From a virus, in IMG/VR virus record IMGVR_UViG_3300021957_000116, positions 1-38,050 of that record: 38,050 bases of DNA; one strand, 5' to 3'. Numbering within the stretch: the stretch's first letter is position 1; each line of letters starts with the position of its first letter. The translations under genes and the position numbers were made by a program. Under the pieces are notes generated by a model. It saw only the letters and a list, made by a program, of their open reading frames with translations, was not told the DNA's origin and did not search any database. Of the stretch, positions 1 to 10,972 are shown one piece after another.

Positions 1-114
1 GTCAGCAAACGTTACAATACCGTCACTAGCAATTCCGATAGCTGTAGGAGAGGAAACGCTACCAATTGTACCAGCGTCTTTAATCTTGATATCGTCAGCA
101 AACGTTACAATACC
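1..114 (-). repeat. 114-bp segment duplicated exactly at 871-984
   Basis: Bases 1-114 match bases 871-984 without a mismatch; position 115 is the first difference. The offset of 870 bp equals 290 codons, so both copies are in the same frame. The match may extend left of the window. Confidence 0.9.
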
Positions 115-2028
115 TGTTGAAGCTATAGTAATAGCTCCGGTAGAAGATGCTACCCCTATTGTCCCGCCATCTTTTATGAGAATGTCGTCTTTAAAAGTAA
201 CAATACCGGCGGAAGAAACAGTCATTGCGTCAGCAGCAGATGCCACCCCGATTGTTCCACCATCTTTAATCTTAATATCGTCAACAAAGGTAACTACCCC
301 GTCTGAAGCAATCTGTATTGCTGCCGTAGAGCCTGCAGAGCCTATATTTCCGTCATTAGGAACAAGAACCCCTGCATCTCCTGAAAGTACTATGGATTCT
401 GCAGTAATATGTCGAGCGTCTAAATTAGCCGCACTTGTTGCACTAATAGCAGTATTAGTATGAGGAGAAGAGGTATGAGCTACCACAACTTTGTTTACTG
501 ATTCGTCATAACCAACAAAAACATTACCTTGTGCTCCCCGACTCATCATAAGCCCTGTATCTAAACTAGGAGTTCCTGACGCCCCAGAAGCAGTTAAAAT
601 AATCCTATCTTCAACTGTTAGGTTAGTAACGTTTTGGTCTACGGTATCGCCACTAACTATTAAGTTACCTGTAATTGTTAAATCGTCCGACACAGTAACT
701 GCGCCATCTCCGGCAACAGTAATAGCTCCGGGGGCGCTAGCTGACCCAATAGTGCCACTATCTTTAATTTTAATGTCATCCACAAAGGTTACTATACCGT
801 CACTAGCGATACTAATAGCTGCAGGTGTTGTAGCGCTACCAATTGTCCCAGCGTCTTTAATCTTGATATCGTCAGCAAACGTTACAATACCGTCACTAGC
901 AATTCCGATAGCTGTAGGAGAGGAAACGCTACCAATTGTACCAGCGTCTTTAATCTTGATATCGTCAGCAAACGTTACAATACCGTCACTAGCAATTCCA
1001 ATGGCTGTAGGCGAGGAAGCGCTACCAATTGTACCAGCGTCTTTAATCTTGATATCGTCAGCAAACGTTACAATACCGTCACTAGCAATTTCGATAGCTG
1101 TAGGCGAGGAAACGCTACCAATTGTACCAGCATCTTTAATCTTAATGTCATCTACAAACGTTACTATACCTGTTGAAGCGATACTAATAGCGGAAGTAGA
1201 ACTTGTAACACCGATTGTTGCAGCGTCTTTGAGGATGATATCATCTTTAAAAGTAACTATACCACCACTGCTAATTTGTACGGCATCAGTGGCTCCCACA
1301 GATCCAATATCTCCATCATTTGGAATTACAATCCCACCAGAATGAGTTGTTTGTTGACTGAAGGTTGTTTTACCATCCGAAGCAATTGCTATTGCATCTG
1401 TGTCAGATGTATGTCCAATGTTTGTTCCATTAACTATGATATTATCAACAGTTAAACTTGTTAGTGTACCTAATGATGTTATGTTTCCCTGTGCGGCAGT
1501 AGATAACGTACCAGAAAGACTAGTAGCACTTAAAGCTCCGACATTAGCTGATCCTCTAACATCTAATCTAAAAGGTGTTATAGAGCCATCTATGTCACCA
1601 TTGCCCTCTCCAATAATAACGTTACCACCAACAGGGTTTGCCGAAGTTCCATACTGAATAATAACGTTAGCAGGACTTCCAATAGTTATAGAGGTAGTTT
1701 CGGGAGTAAGGTTAGATACTCCAAGAGAAGTAGATTCGTTTGTTGTAATAGTTCCTGTAAAATTTGTTCCAGCTAAAATACTGGCAATATTAGCTTCCGC
1801 AGCGTCAACGTTACCTTTTACACTATTAACATTAGCAGTAACAGTGTTAATATTAGCAGTAGTAGCGTTTAGGTTTGCTTGAACAATACCCGGATCTACA
1901 CCGTCTTCTACATGTCTAGCTAAAATAACGTTATCACCAATGTGTCTAGACACAATACTATTATCCGCAATATTATTTGCAGATATTGCGTTAGACCCCA
2001 TTACTGTACTTGTGACTTGGGTAACCAT
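1..2028 (-). CDS. Repeat-rich tail fibre / structural protein (3' end outside window)
   Basis: The frame opens at ATG 2028 and stays open for 676 codons to the left edge, so the C-terminus is missing. A GGAG lies 9 nt before the ATG and overlaps the stop of the upstream gene. The N-terminal part has short heptad-like TANVNSV and EANIAS segments, followed by a TSLGTLTSLTVDN module and then many 31-residue modules of the form IKIKDAGTIGSVSS...IASDGIVTFADD. A middle domain (LTITGNLIVSGDTVDQ...) resembles a module I know from marine phage fibres. The same modules occur in the fibre at 34669-36423. By composition and position after gpJ it is probably a trimeric beta-rich fibre or side protein that contacts the host. 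No catalytic motif is visible and the receptor cannot be inferred. The plus-strand open frames in this region are antisense echoes of the repeat. Confidence 0.85.
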   Translation of the reverse strand, partial: MVTQVTSTVMGSNAISANNIADNSIVSRHIGDNVILARHVEDGVDPGIVQANLNATTANINTVTANVNSVKGNVDAAEANIASILAGTNFTGTITTNESTSLGVSNLTPETTSITIGSPANVIIQYGTSANPVGGNVIIGEGNGDIDGSITPFRLDVRGSANVGALSATSLSGTLSTAAQGNITSLGTLTSLTVDNIIVNGTNIGHTSDTDAIAIASDGKTTFSQQTTHSGGIVIPNDGDIGSVGATDAVQISSGGIVTFKDDIILKDAATIGVTSSTSAISIASTGIVTFVDDIKIKDAGTIGSVSSPTAIEIASDGIVTFADDIKIKDAGTIGSASSPTAIGIASDGIVTFADDIKIKDAGTIGSVSSPTAIGIASDGIVTFADDIKIKDAGTIGSATTPAAISIASDGIVTFVDDIKIKDSGTIGSASAPGAITVAGDGAVTVSDDLTITGNLIVSGDTVDQNVTNLTVEDRIILTASGASGTPSLDTGLMMSRGAQGNVFVGYDESVNKVVVAHTSSPHTNTAISATSAANLDARHITAESIVLSGDAGVLVPNDGNIGSAGSTAAIQIASDGVVTFVDDIKIKDGGTIGVASAADAMTVSSAGIVTFKDDILIKDGGTIGVASSTGAITIASTGIVTFADDIKIKDAGTIGSVSSPTAIGIASDGIVTFAD
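851..1129 (-). repeat. Three tandem near-identical 93-bp units (31-aa repeats) in the fibre gene
   Basis: Units begin at 851, 944 and 1037, each exactly 93 bp, and differ from each other by only a few bases. A fourth, more diverged unit starts at 1130 and older units continue on both sides. The unit encodes one 31-residue module (KIKDAGTIGSVSS...IASDGIVTFADD), so gain or loss of a unit stays in frame. Confidence 0.9.
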
Positions 2029-2040
2029 TAAATAATTCTC

Positions 2041-2499
2041 CTATTTATCAGAGTCTTCTTCTAGTTCTTTGAAAAATTCCTCTAAATAATCTTTTTGTTC
2101 TAGCTCTTCTGATTCTGTATCTTCAAAAAATTCTTTAATAAAATCTTCTACCTGCTCGTCTACTGAAGGAGGCTTGAGAAGTTCGTCCCATTCTTCTTCA
2201 ACACAAGCCCTTGTAACTAAATCTCTAAAGTAGTCTTTTTCTTCTTCAGTTAAATCGGTATTAGGAGTATCATCTAAAAATTTCTTTTCATACATTTGCA
2301 TTTCTGGTTTTTCTTCCATAAATACAGAATAACAAGAACCTTCTAAAATTTCCCCTAGTTTAGTTTCAGATTCAATAAATTTATCAAAAGGTAAACTTCT
2401 CTCAATTTGAGTTCCTTTTTCCCCTTTTTCAAATTTTCTATAACTACAATACACTAATTTTCCCTCTGTGTCAAAGGCATTAAATTTAACAATTTCCAT
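2041..2499 (-). CDS. Acidic protein of unknown function
   Basis: This is a 152-residue protein I do not recognise. The first ~50 residues look like a small beta-rich domain (EIVKFNAFDTEGKLVYCSY). The last ~70 are extremely acidic, with EEEKDYF, FIKEFFEDTESEELEQ and a C-terminal LEEDSDK. There is no signal peptide or membrane segment. It lies between a collar-domain protein (10 nt gap) and a large fibre (12 nt gap) on the same strand, so it is probably co-translated with them. Its small size and position suggest a fibre assembly chaperone or a minor structural protein, but nothing in the sequence proves this. Confidence 0.8.
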   Translation of the reverse strand: MEIVKFNAFDTEGKLVYCSYRKFEKGEKGTQIERSLPFDKFIESETKLGEILEGSCYSVFMEEKPEMQMYEKKFLDDTPNTDLTEEEKDYFRDLVTRACVEEEWDELLKPPSVDEQVEDFIKEFFEDTESEELEQKDYLEEFFKELEEDSDK

Positions 2500-2509
2500 A
2501 ATTCTCTCC

Positions 2510-3538
2510 TTAAAGTTTTATAATAAAATTAACCACAACAGTTGGAAATATCATGTTGGGGGTAATGGCTGAGTGAGCTGCCACAGCTGTCACAGCTGTA
2601 GAACCACTAGCATCTTTAGCACCTGTTGAAAAGGTTGCTGTTGTTACTGAGTGCGCACTAATTGACGTAGATTCTGTTACTTTTGCAGAACTAGCAGACA
2701 TTGCGTGGGTATGAGTTCCTAAAGTGCTATTATTTGCGCCTTTTCCAAGAATTAACTTGTCTCGTAAATCAGGAACGTTAAAGGTATTATTACCGTTTCC
2801 TGTTCCAAAAGAGGTACTCACTACTCCAAATAAATTAGCGTTAACTCCTGTGCGTGAAAGAGCACTTCCATCACATAACACATAACCGGAGGGCGCTGAT
2901 GACCCCCCGTATGCAGAAATAACTCCTGTGGGTACTAACGCAGTTTCTATAAAATTGTCCAATTCATGTACTGATATTGAGTCTGCGGTTATTTTTACAT
3001 TACTAACATTTCTATCAGTAATTTTTGCAGTAGTAACCGCCCCAGCAGCAAACATAGCAGAGGTAACTGATCCGTTTGTAGGTGGTATGCCTACATCTAT
3101 AAAGTTTGAAGCGCTATTAGCTCCTTTTACCATAAGGCGCACATTTGAGGCTGACGAATCAAGACTTACCATTAGTTCTCCGACTTGATAAGTTCCAATG
3201 TTAGCAGTAGCTCCTACAATGTTATTCTCATATCTTGCCCCAATACCTACTCTTGTAAAAGTACCTCCAGGTCCTTCTCCGCCTTTTACGTCTGCAGTAG
3301 GTACATTTACATATAAAGCTTTGGTGCTTGAATTATAGTGCAAAATACCCGATGTCCTAGAGTCGGTAAAGGCTACAGTACTTCCTCCGTCATCTTGAAA
3401 ATTTGCCGCAACAGGTCTTGCGTCAGAATAAAAATTTTGTGCTAAAGATTGTAAACTACCATTTATTTGTCCACGAAACGCAGACAAAGCAGTAGATGCA
3501 GATGTTAGCACAAAAGTATTCGAAGTTCCTATAGCCAT
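2510..3538 (-). CDS. Tail fibre protein with C-terminal Phage_Collar domain
   Basis: This 342-aa protein has a unique N-terminal ~200 residues: an alpha-helical start, then beta-rich repeats such as AAGAVTTAKI and SNVKITADSISVHELDN. A collar-type domain follows at about residues 204-262, with the hallmark strings PSGYVLCDGSALSR, GTGNGNNTFNVPDLRDK and LGKGANNS. The last ~75 residues are rich in Ser, Thr and Ala and end in TVVVNFIIKL. The collar family (T4 gp12-like receptor-binding tips) is found in distal fibres. From the collar domain onwards it closely matches the protein at 34088-34651, while the N-terminal parts differ. It starts 13 nt after gpJ with an AAGGAG about 9 nt before the ATG. 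It is probably a tip or side fibre that works with gpJ in adsorption. Confidence 0.88.
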   Translation of the reverse strand: MAIGTSNTFVLTSASTALSAFRGQINGSLQSLAQNFYSDARPVAANFQDDGGSTVAFTDSRTSGILHYNSSTKALYVNVPTADVKGGEGPGGTFTRVGIGARYENNIVGATANIGTYQVGELMVSLDSSASNVRLMVKGANSASNFIDVGIPPTNGSVTSAMFAAGAVTTAKITDRNVSNVKITADSISVHELDNFIETALVPTGVISAYGGSSAPSGYVLCDGSALSRTGVNANLFGVVSTSFGTGNGNNTFNVPDLRDKLILGKGANNSTLGTHTHAMSASSAKVTESTSISAHSVTTATFSTGAKDASGSTAVTAVAAHSAITPNMIFPTVVVNFIIKL

Positions 3539-3551
3539 TAATATTCTCCTT

Positions 3552-6500
3552 TTATGTTCCTAAAGCTATTAAGTCCACAACAGTTCCTACTGCTGGTTCC
3601 GAGTTTGAACTGAAAATTACATTGATATTCGCTCCAGTTCTAGTTGACCCTAACACGAAGCAAACAGGTGCTGCGGATACATTTGCAGTGCTTACAATAG
3701 TGGCAGAAAATGTGGGAGTATCAAAAAAATCCGTACTTGTATAGTCAACTGCAGTATTTCCGCCAGTGTCACTATCTCCTGCAAAAGTAACTCTAGTTCT
3801 AAATTCTTTACTAGGTGAGTCAACCGTGTATTCAAATTTATCAAGAGTATAATTAACTTCTTGAGGTTTTGAATTTGTTACCGTATGTTTAAATTGAAAG
3901 AAACGAGCTCTTCTATCCCCTACAGCAAAATTCTGAAATCTATCTCCTAAATTTCCTTGAAAAGTACTAATATTTACATTTCCGTTAGCAAAAAATGGGT
4001 CTGTTTCTGAAGTTCTAAGTTCAATTACACTCGTATCTAAAGAGTTAGAATCTCCTAAGAACGTAGTTGATCCAATCGAAGCGTCAGAAAACTGGTTTAG
4101 ATCTACTAGTTTATAGGATGAGGTTTTAGTTGTCAAGTTAGCAAATGTATTACCTCCTGTAGATACCCCGTTAGCATGGAACACTTCTCCTAACAGAACT
4201 GCATCAGCATTAATTACACTTGCAATTAGTGCATAAGAGTTAGCGTTAGAAGTGTCATCTACATGTTGTCCATCAGTAGTTTGGCTGGCATTCCAAATAG
4301 CATACACGTTACCAGAGGCACCTCCGCTTATCAAAGTTTTATTTAAATCACTATAAGTTACTGTAGCAGCACTAGTATTAGAAAACCCTAATACAGTGCC
4401 GATTCCTTGAGAGCCTCCTAAAGCGGTATCATGTAAAATACTAGCGTTAGCTACGTCATCTTGTGGCTCTACAATACCAAAAGCAATATTGGTGTGTAAA
4501 GAATTAAATGTAGTAGTGGTTGTAGCAGTTCCAACAATGTTAGCCGTGAAACTAATTGTTTTAACTTGTCCTATATCTCTAATAGGAGTTTGGTATGTTG
4601 CAGAAGATTCTGCTAACAAGTCCGTAGGTGACCCAGAAATAGCAGAGTATCCAGTAGTAGTTCCATTAGCATTATCTATTATATGAGAGTTAAAAGAGCC
4701 CGGTACTCCTGCATCGAAATGAGAACTTAGACCCCCGGTGTTAGAGTTAGCAAAACTTGGAAAGTTAAACTCTCCTCTATTAGTGTTGGGAATTCCCGCA
4801 AACACATTACCGTTCGGAGCGTCTTCGCTATATGCCTGTAGCAAGAATAGAGAAGAAAGCTTAGTTGAAGTAAAGGTAACACCTACAATAGTGTCACTCA
4901 AATTACCGCTAGTATCACGAGTTTTAGCTAAATAAGTAAAAGTACCAAAGGTATCAATTGGGGCTGATTTCTTTGTAGACCCAGAACTAACTACTATATA
5001 TTCCGAAGCAGTTACGAAAGTACTAGCAAAATCTGCTTCTGTTATAGACCCAGCTGCTCGTTTAATAACAATGTCTCGTAAATCTGCGTCAAATAGGGAA
5101 CCGTCTTCTTTTTTTACATATACCCATGAAAATTGTAACTCTTCTCCAACCTGTGCTACACTAAAGTTGGAAACATTTTGTGGAGGAGCAGTTTTTCCAG
5201 CAATTGATTGAGTTTTTTCTAAAGTAACTCCCCGAATAGTTCCGTTTAAGGGAGTAACTCTAACAGTTATGTTGTTAATTCCTGATGTGCTTCCTCTATC
5301 AACATTATTTATAGCAAACCTAATCTTACCATCAGGGTCAACTCCTTGTGAAGAAACTTTTACAGTTTGGAAATTAGTTAAGTCTTCTGCAGCCCCTCCA
5401 AGCTTATAAGATATTTCATAATCTGTAACTTCTTGGTCTGTAATGTGATCATAATTTATATTAATTCTAACAGCGGCTCCAACAGTTTGTTCAATATATA
5501 AACTTTCTGTAATTTCTAAGTTTTCTACTTTTTGAATAGGAACTTGATTAATTAAAATACTTTCTGTAGCGGGAGGGCTTTTTCTGGCTGCATTATTAAT
5601 ATTTCTTGCTCTAAATACATATAGTCCTGGGTCTTGGTTTTTTAATAGCCTATCTGCAGGCAGTCCGATAGAGTCAAAATCCGCAGGAGTTAGGATGGAA
5701 TAAATTGCATTATTAGCTAGGCTGAAAGACCCAGGGTATAGATTAGTGTCATAGTCAAAGGTAAAAGCAGATCCAATAACATTATTAGTTACTCCAATAG
5801 GATCATTACTAATATTAATAGCAGTAGTTCCTCTCGTATTAGCTAAAAGTTTTGACCCTAATTTTACTCTATATATATTATTAGAAGTTAGTGCAACATT
5901 ATGAGAAGGGCTATCTGTAGAGTAAGTAGTATCTACAATACTATATACATTTCCGCTGAAGAATTGTAAGTTATCTCCCAATTCTACCGTAGGCACAGTA
6001 TAATAATCTGCTTCTACTCTACTAGTAACTTCATTACTTAATCCTGTAATAGTTACAGAATCGTTGCTTGAAGAAGTAAAATTCCAAGACGAAATGGGTA
6101 TTTGTAACCCATCTACGAACACTCTTACAGATTCTTTAAAAGGTGCTCCTCTTACTAGTGGTTGAATAAAATTAGTGTCGGAAACAAGGTTACCTGTAAT
6201 AACATTAGATTGAATTTCTGTGAACGAAGTTCCAGCAATATACATTTCTCTATTATCAAAAAATCTAGTATCCACTAGTTGATTAAGAGTAACAAAAAAA
6301 GGCGGAGTAGGCAAAGAGTTAAATACAGTTGAACCTCCTGAATGCTCATTTTCTATTATAATACTTCCATTAGATACCGTTAAGTCTGAACCAATTACGT
6401 TTGCAGTAAAATTAACTAAACGAGTACCGTGATCAACAAAACCAAATCCACCACTAGAAACAGATTTCTGGTTCAAATCAAAAGCAACTTTATCGAAACC

Positions 6501-9500
6501 TTTTAGTCCACTATCAAAAGTAATACCGTCATTAACCTCTAAAACATGTTTCATGAAATTAGTATCACGTACTTGATGTAAACTAGCTACTTTAAATACA
6601 ACATTACCGTTTGAAGTATCTGTAACATCTGGATTATCGACTGCATCACAAATAAGTCTAATTTCTCCAGTGTTAGTTTTAAAACCGTTTTTACCTGATA
6701 GAATAGATATTTCCCCATTAGCTAAAGGACTTGTGTTAGAAGCTGTCATAGCTTTAGGAGAGACATCGGCCCCACTAGTAAGATATGAAGAAAAAATAGC
6801 ATCTGGGCGACCAATCTCCACTTCAGTTTGTAAAAATAAAGGATATCCTGTTTGATCGGTTGATATATCAACTAAAATATCATGAGTAACAGATCCGTCA
6901 TCTACTCTTCTGGGTCTGGCCTGTAAATTTAACTCTGGAGTAGGAGGGGGAGTTAAGGAAGAAACGGTATCATCATACCTAACTGGTACATAAGCTATTA
7001 AAGAATCAGAATCTACATATACATTAGAAATATACTCAATTCCTGTAACAGTTATTTCTTCATCTTCATTTCTTCCAATAGTAGTTATTTTAAATAATCT
7101 GTCATTTTGGTTATCATAAAAATTATCAGGATTAACTTCTCCAAAAGTCCACAAATCTCCTTTTTGTGGAACATTGTTAGCTAAGAAGTCTTCTCCGTCC
7201 ACAAAACCTTTAGAGTTATAGTTCCATCTGCTTATAGTCGTAACCTCAACTAGATCTACCCCTGAATCAGCATTACTTGTTGAAAGAGTTTGAAAAGCGG
7301 TATTAGAAACTAGGTAATAGTCTATTCTATCCGAATCCATTTTAATTACTCTTATCGCCAAAGGTTGTGTATTAGAGGTAAAAGTGCTAGAGGTAATAGA
7401 AGGACTAGTAAAATGTTCCAGTAGAATATTAGCATTGCCTGTAGTTGAAGAGTCTGCCGCTACTTTTCCACCAAAACCGTAAGCTAATCCATGTGATTTA
7501 GTAGCAACTGTGACGATATCTCCAACAGTTAGGTTAAGAGCGTCTGCTCCCGCAACAAATTCAACTTGTCTGCGTAAAAATTTAGAAGCAGCAATCATAT
7601 ATTGTCCATACCTAGAAGCTTGGCTTCTTCGGGTTACTCCTGCTAAATCCATTTGTTTAATATTTTCAATCTGGTTTCTGTCTCTTAAAGCTTCTTGGTC
7701 GTCAATTCGTATAACTTCGCGCTTAAAGTGATTCGAAGGTTCTATATAAGAAATATCACATCCAGTAATAATATCACTTTCTTTAGTTCCAGAAAATTTT
7801 AAGGTATCTTTTTTGATATTAGCATCGTTGAAAATAGCTACAGGAGTGTCATCCGGCATATCAACGTTTAGTGTTACTTTTCCAGCAGAATAATATAAAA
7901 GACCTCTAAATGTTGAAGTAATTTTATTTATTGTGTCCATTACTTGTACATCTTCTTGAATACTTAAATCACTTATAAATCTTCTTTCTTTAACCTGCAC
8001 TCCCCTAGGAAGACCAACAAGGGTTTCTTTAACTGTTGAAAATAAATTTCTAGGTTTGTGTCTAAAAGTACCGTCACCAAAACCGTCCACACCTGTAAAC
8101 TTTCCAGTAGTGGCATCGCAACAGTCACAATATTGAGCGACTTTATAAAACATAAATTTATCTATGTTTTCTTCCTCAATTCCTAGCCCATAAGTTTGAT
8201 TAGTTAAAATATCATATATTATCCAAACAGGGTTTTGAGTCCACGAGTATGTAAAAGTACCGTCCCATACCCCTTCATAAATAACAGGATTAGCCCCATA
8301 TTGTTCTGTAGTTAACACAGCCGTTGATGTAGCAGTCATACCTGTTAGTGTGTGACTAGCCCCAGATCCTGATGTTATATCAATAGCAGTTCCGTCAGTC
8401 GCCGCCTGTGCTGATACTGCTAATTTTACGGTATTAGCATTAACTTTAATAATGAACATACCTCCAGAGGCGGTGCTGATACCCGTTCCTGAAATAGCGG
8501 TTCCCCCGCCCGCACTATAAGTTACTTGATCTCCTGTAGCAAAAGGATGTCCTGTAAGTGTTATAGTATCAGATCCATCACTAACTGCGGAAGCTCCATT
8601 AAAGGTTACTGCCGCAGGAGCTGCAATAGTAATTGTTGGAGCGCTAGTATACCCCGTTCCTTGGCTCGTTACCGTAAGTGCTGTAACTTTTCCTGTTGTA
8701 AGCGTAGCGGTCGAGGTCGCAGTAGAACCCCCACCACCACTTATAGACACCGTAGGGGCAGAGGCATATCCAGAACCTGCGTTTGTTATTGTTAAAGATT
8801 CAACTTTTCTTTCGGCGCTTCCATCTATGTTTGTCTGTAGATAATAGCCTTGCTGCGTGTACCCTATTTGAGTAGCCTCACCATCTATGGAAATAGAACC
8901 TGTTTCAGGAACTTCTAACTGCCTCCAGTCAATTTCTCCATCAGTTAAAGTAGGTTGATTATAATTACTAGGAACTTTTACTAGTAGTCCTTTAACCAAA
9001 GAACTAAATGTTGGAACTCTTCCTTCATGCTCATTAAAAGATTTAATTGCATACCCAATTAACGCTGTTCTAGGATAGGCCATATCATCATATTCGATCT
9101 CATCCCAACCAACAAATTGAATATTGTCTGCGATCCGGTTAGAGTCACTATCGCTTGAAGTCTTTTCTACTGTAAATTTATATCCATTTACACTTTTACT
9201 TGCGTCAGGTATTACAATATCTCTTTGAAATTTAAATCTAGTATTTGTTTTACCGCTAACGGTATGTTCATCCTCAGCAATAGTTGTTACGCCAGTACTA
9301 TCAAAAACCGTAATTTTTACAGTTACGCTAGTTCCAGAAACATTACCATTTGCATCAGATTTTTGTAGTCCTTGAATAACAAAATTAAACCGTAAAGCAT
9401 CCCAATCTTTTGTACTAGTACTTTGTAATGTGACTGAAGCTTTCGGAATTCCCTCTACATTACCATTCTTTAGTCCAACAGCATTATTTAAGTTTTGGGG

Positions 9501-10265
9501 AGTAACTGTTTCAGCACCAAAAACATCCATAGCTCCTTGAGTTATGGTTCCTGTAGTTGTTAAAGTTTTAAATACTTCGTTATTTTCTGTGCCATCTCCT
9601 TCAATATTAATTAAATCATCAGACACCCCTTCATTAATTTCTATATCTTGAGGGCCGTTAGGATTAATTCTATAAATAGGACCTTCACCCAATGCAACAG
9701 TTAGAAATAAAATATCAGTAGAAAATAAAGTATTAGGGTCTTCGCGAGCAGCAGGGGCTGCACTACCGCCTTTTCCACCACCCCCTTTATTAGATAGTCT
9801 GATTCCTTGACAAATATAGTTGTGATAAGTATTAACAGTTAAGTTGTATACTGTCTCATCTAGATAATCTTCGCTTTCAATTGATAAAATCTTACTAGAA
9901 TCATTATCTTCTAAAGTTAGATATTCTCCAACTGCCCAATCTTTAGCTTCTTTATATTCATTGTTTTCATCATATAAATAATGGTTATCTGTAACTCTCA
10001 ATACACCTTTTTCGTGGGTAATGGTTAAAATATAACCCACAGTTTCAGAAGGAATATGCTCCCAAGTCTTTTCTACAAAAGATACCCAACGTTTATCATT
10101 CTCATCAAAACAATATACTTTATCATTAAGTTTTATGTCTTCAATAGGAATTTCACCTCTAGTAGTAGATACTAAAGAACCTGCAGGAAAACAGCCGCCT
10201 TTGTTTCCTGAAATAAAAGGAGTCTGCCCTCCCTGTACGTTAACATATTTTTTATAAACACTCAT
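3552..10265 (-). CDS. J: gpJ-like host specificity / central tail fibre protein with N-terminal Hint domain
   Basis: At 2237 residues this is the largest gene, in the lambda J position after two gpI genes (ATGA overlap). The J family signature begins with a Gly-rich linker ([20 protein letters not shown], residues 161-180), then [10 protein letters not shown] and YEGVWDGT...[15 protein letters not shown] near 663-693, followed by fibronectin-like segments (for example [16 protein letters not shown]). A complete Hint (mini-intein-like) domain occupies residues 25-159, just before the Gly-rich linker. A further insertion of GSGY..APT repeats lies at about 484-653. In lambda, J forms the tail-tip hub and central fibre and binds the receptor; the same role is inferred here. 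The C-terminal ~600 residues have no recognised domain and are the likely receptor-binding part. It is about twice the length of lambda J (1132 aa). Confidence 0.93.
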   Translation of the reverse strand: MSVYKKYVNVQGGQTPFISGNKGGCFPAGSLVSTTRGEIPIEDIKLNDKVYCFDENDKRWVSFVEKTWEHIPSETVGYILTITHEKGVLRVTDNHYLYDENNEYKEAKDWAVGEYLTLEDNDSSKILSIESEDYLDETVYNLTVNTYHNYICQGIRLSNKGGGGKGGSAAPAAREDPNTLFSTDILFLTVALGEGPIYRINPNGPQDIEINEGVSDDLINIEGDGTENNEVFKTLTTTGTITQGAMDVFGAETVTPQNLNNAVGLKNGNVEGIPKASVTLQSTSTKDWDALRFNFVIQGLQKSDANGNVSGTSVTVKITVFDSTGVTTIAEDEHTVSGKTNTRFKFQRDIVIPDASKSVNGYKFTVEKTSSDSDSNRIADNIQFVGWDEIEYDDMAYPRTALIGYAIKSFNEHEGRVPTFSSLVKGLLVKVPSNYNQPTLTDGEIDWRQLEVPETGSISIDGEATQIGYTQQGYYLQTNIDGSAERKVESLTITNAGSGYASAPTVSISGGGGSTATSTATLTTGKVTALTVTSQGTGYTSAPTITIAAPAAVTFNGASAVSDGSDTITLTGHPFATGDQVTYSAGGGTAISGTGISTASGGMFIIKVNANTVKLAVSAQAATDGTAIDITSGSGASHTLTGMTATSTAVLTTEQYGANPVIYEGVWDGTFTYSWTQNPVWIIYDILTNQTYGLGIEEENIDKFMFYKVAQYCDCCDATTGKFTGVDGFGDGTFRHKPRNLFSTVKETLVGLPRGVQVKERRFISDLSIQEDVQVMDTINKITSTFRGLLYYSAGKVTLNVDMPDDTPVAIFNDANIKKDTLKFSGTKESDIITGCDISYIEPSNHFKREVIRIDDQEALRDRNQIENIKQMDLAGVTRRSQASRYGQYMIAASKFLRRQVEFVAGADALNLTVGDIVTVATKSHGLAYGFGGKVAADSSTTGNANILLEHFTSPSITSSTFTSNTQPLAIRVIKMDSDRIDYYLVSNTAFQTLSTSNADSGVDLVEVTTISRWNYNSKGFVDGEDFLANNVPQKGDLWTFGEVNPDNFYDNQNDRLFKITTIGRNEDEEITVTGIEYISNVYVDSDSLIAYVPVRYDDTVSSLTPPPTPELNLQARPRRVDDGSVTHDILVDISTDQTGYPLFLQTEVEIGRPDAIFSSYLTSGADVSPKAMTASNTSPLANGEISILSGKNGFKTNTGEIRLICDAVDNPDVTDTSNGNVVFKVASLHQVRDTNFMKHVLEVNDGITFDSGLKGFDKVAFDLNQKSVSSGGFGFVDHGTRLVNFTANVIGSDLTVSNGSIIIENEHSGGSTVFNSLPTPPFFVTLNQLVDTRFFDNREMYIAGTSFTEIQSNVITGNLVSDTNFIQPLVRGAPFKESVRVFVDGLQIPISSWNFTSSSNDSVTITGLSNEVTSRVEADYYTVPTVELGDNLQFFSGNVYSIVDTTYSTDSPSHNVALTSNNIYRVKLGSKLLANTRGTTAINISNDPIGVTNNVIGSAFTFDYDTNLYPGSFSLANNAIYSILTPADFDSIGLPADRLLKNQDPGLYVFRARNINNAARKSPPATESILINQVPIQKVENLEITESLYIEQTVGAAVRININYDHITDQEVTDYEISYKLGGAAEDLTNFQTVKVSSQGVDPDGKIRFAINNVDRGSTSGINNITVRVTPLNGTIRGVTLEKTQSIAGKTAPPQNVSNFSVAQVGEELQFSWVYVKKEDGSLFDADLRDIVIKRAAGSITEADFASTFVTASEYIVVSSGSTKKSAPIDTFGTFTYLAKTRDTSGNLSDTIVGVTFTSTKLSSLFLLQAYSEDAPNGNVFAGIPNTNRGEFNFPSFANSNTGGLSSHFDAGVPGSFNSHIIDNANGTTTGYSAISGSPTDLLAESSATYQTPIRDIGQVKTISFTANIVGTATTTTTFNSLHTNIAFGIVEPQDDVANASILHDTALGGSQGIGTVLGFSNTSAATVTYSDLNKTLISGGASGNVYAIWNASQTTDGQHVDDTSNANSYALIASVINADAVLLGEVFHANGVSTGGNTFANLTTKTSSYKLVDLNQFSDASIGSTTFLGDSNSLDTSVIELRTSETDPFFANGNVNISTFQGNLGDRFQNFAVGDRRARFFQFKHTVTNSKPQEVNYTLDKFEYTVDSPSKEFRTRVTFAGDSDTGGNTAVDYTSTDFFDTPTFSATIVSTANVSAAPVCFVLGSTRTGANINVIFSSNSEPAVGTVVDLIALGT
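8307..8816 (-). other. GSGY-repeat insertion in gpJ (residues ~484-653)
   Basis: Two copies of an [14 protein letters not shown] / [14 protein letters not shown] module with [13 protein letters not shown] between them are followed by a ~90-residue module ([21 protein letters not shown]). The insertion separates QTNIDG from [12 protein letters not shown], which are adjacent in ordinary J proteins. The stretch looks less AT-rich than its surroundings by eye. Confidence 0.65.
9789..10193 (-). other. Hint / mini-intein-like domain inside gpJ (residues 25-159)
   Basis: The domain starts with block [21 protein letters not shown], at Cys25. Block B follows as [11 protein letters not shown], with the T-x-x-H pair Thr92/His95, then [10 protein letters not shown]. 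Block F/G follows as [21 protein letters not shown], ending at Asn159. The domain is about 135 residues with no room for a homing endonuclease. The expected penultimate His is Ser158, and the residue after Asn159 is Lys160 rather than Cys, Ser or Thr. That fits a bacterial-intein-like (BIL) or cleavage-type Hint better than a classical intein. The flanks are similar (GNKGG before, SNKGGGG after), so excision would leave an intact Gly-rich linker. Confidence 0.85.
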
Positions 10266-10972
10266 GCTGCAAATTGCTCCGAAACTTGTATTTGGTCATT
10301 TTTTCCATGATTAAATGATTTAATATACCCCGATATTAAATGTCCACCAATTCTAGTCATTCCATATCTCATTCCTACAGGAACTCCTGAATTAATTGTG
10401 TTAGTTAGTCCAGTGAATAAATTGTTTTCTGTCCTTGAACCATCGTCTGTAAAAGTCCTATTATTGGAGTTACTTTTAGGTGAGGACTGGGCCAGCGCCA
10501 TTATTCCTTGTAGTGCAAGAGACGCGCCAAACATAGCTATTTGTGAAAAACTAACACTCATACCTGCTACCGTAAAAGCAGTTGTTCCCATTCCCATTGT
10601 AGGCCCCATAGCTCCTACTATGGCAGGAGCCATATAGAACGCCACAGCAATAAGGGCGATACCTATAACTACCATTGCAATTCCACCACCTTTTCCTCCG
10701 CCACCTACGATAGAGGGAACTAAATAATAAACTTCATCGTTTAGCTTTTTATTAGCTTCTACATCCGCTAAACTCACTCTTTTTTTATTTTTATTTAAGA
10801 TAAAAAAATCAGTAGTTAATTTGTTTTTGTTTTGTTTAACAAACTCTGCAAATTTTGGAAAAGAATTTACTAAGAAACTCATTAAAGAATGGTAGTCTTT
10901 AACTTCTACTTTTATTTCTTTTCTATCTTTAAAATACTTTGTTGCATTTTGGTGTATAACTAAAGTAATCAT
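10262..10972 (-). CDS. I: gpI-like tail tip assembly protein, second copy
   Basis: This 236-aa protein has the lambda gpI layout. An N-terminal ubiquitin-like beta domain ([14 protein letters not shown]..., residues 1-90, with FPKFAEFV) is followed by a Gly-rich hinge (GGGGKGGG). A long hydrophobic Gly/Ala segment spans about 95-165, and the conserved tail reads [10 protein letters not shown]...VPVGMRYG...[15 protein letters not shown]. It is clearly paralogous to the protein directly upstream (10969-11640), and the two genes overlap by ATGA. Another ATGA overlap joins it to gpJ. In lambda, gpI is needed for tail-tip assembly around J and is absent from the finished tail. This copy has a longer hydrophobic block than its partner. 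Confidence 0.87.
   Translation of the reverse strand: MITLVIHQNATKYFKDRKEIKVEVKDYHSLMSFLVNSFPKFAEFVKQNKNKLTTDFFILNKNKKRVSLADVEANKKLNDEVYYLVPSIVGGGGKGGGIAMVVIGIALIAVAFYMAPAIVGAMGPTMGMGTTAFTVAGMSVSFSQIAMFGASLALQGIMALAQSSPKSNSNNRTFTDDGSRTENNLFTGLTNTINSGVPVGMRYGMTRIGGHLISGYIKSFNHGKNDQIQVSEQFAA

Noticed and set aside
851-1129. CRISPR-like regular spacing of repeats
   Set aside because: The units are 93 bp, contiguous and in frame, without short repeats separated by unique spacers.
752-1345. A 197-codon plus-strand open frame with a regular 31-residue repeat
   Set aside because: It is the antisense shadow of the repeat units of the minus-strand fibre gene (1-2028). The repeats have no stops in several frames, and no ribosome site precedes it.
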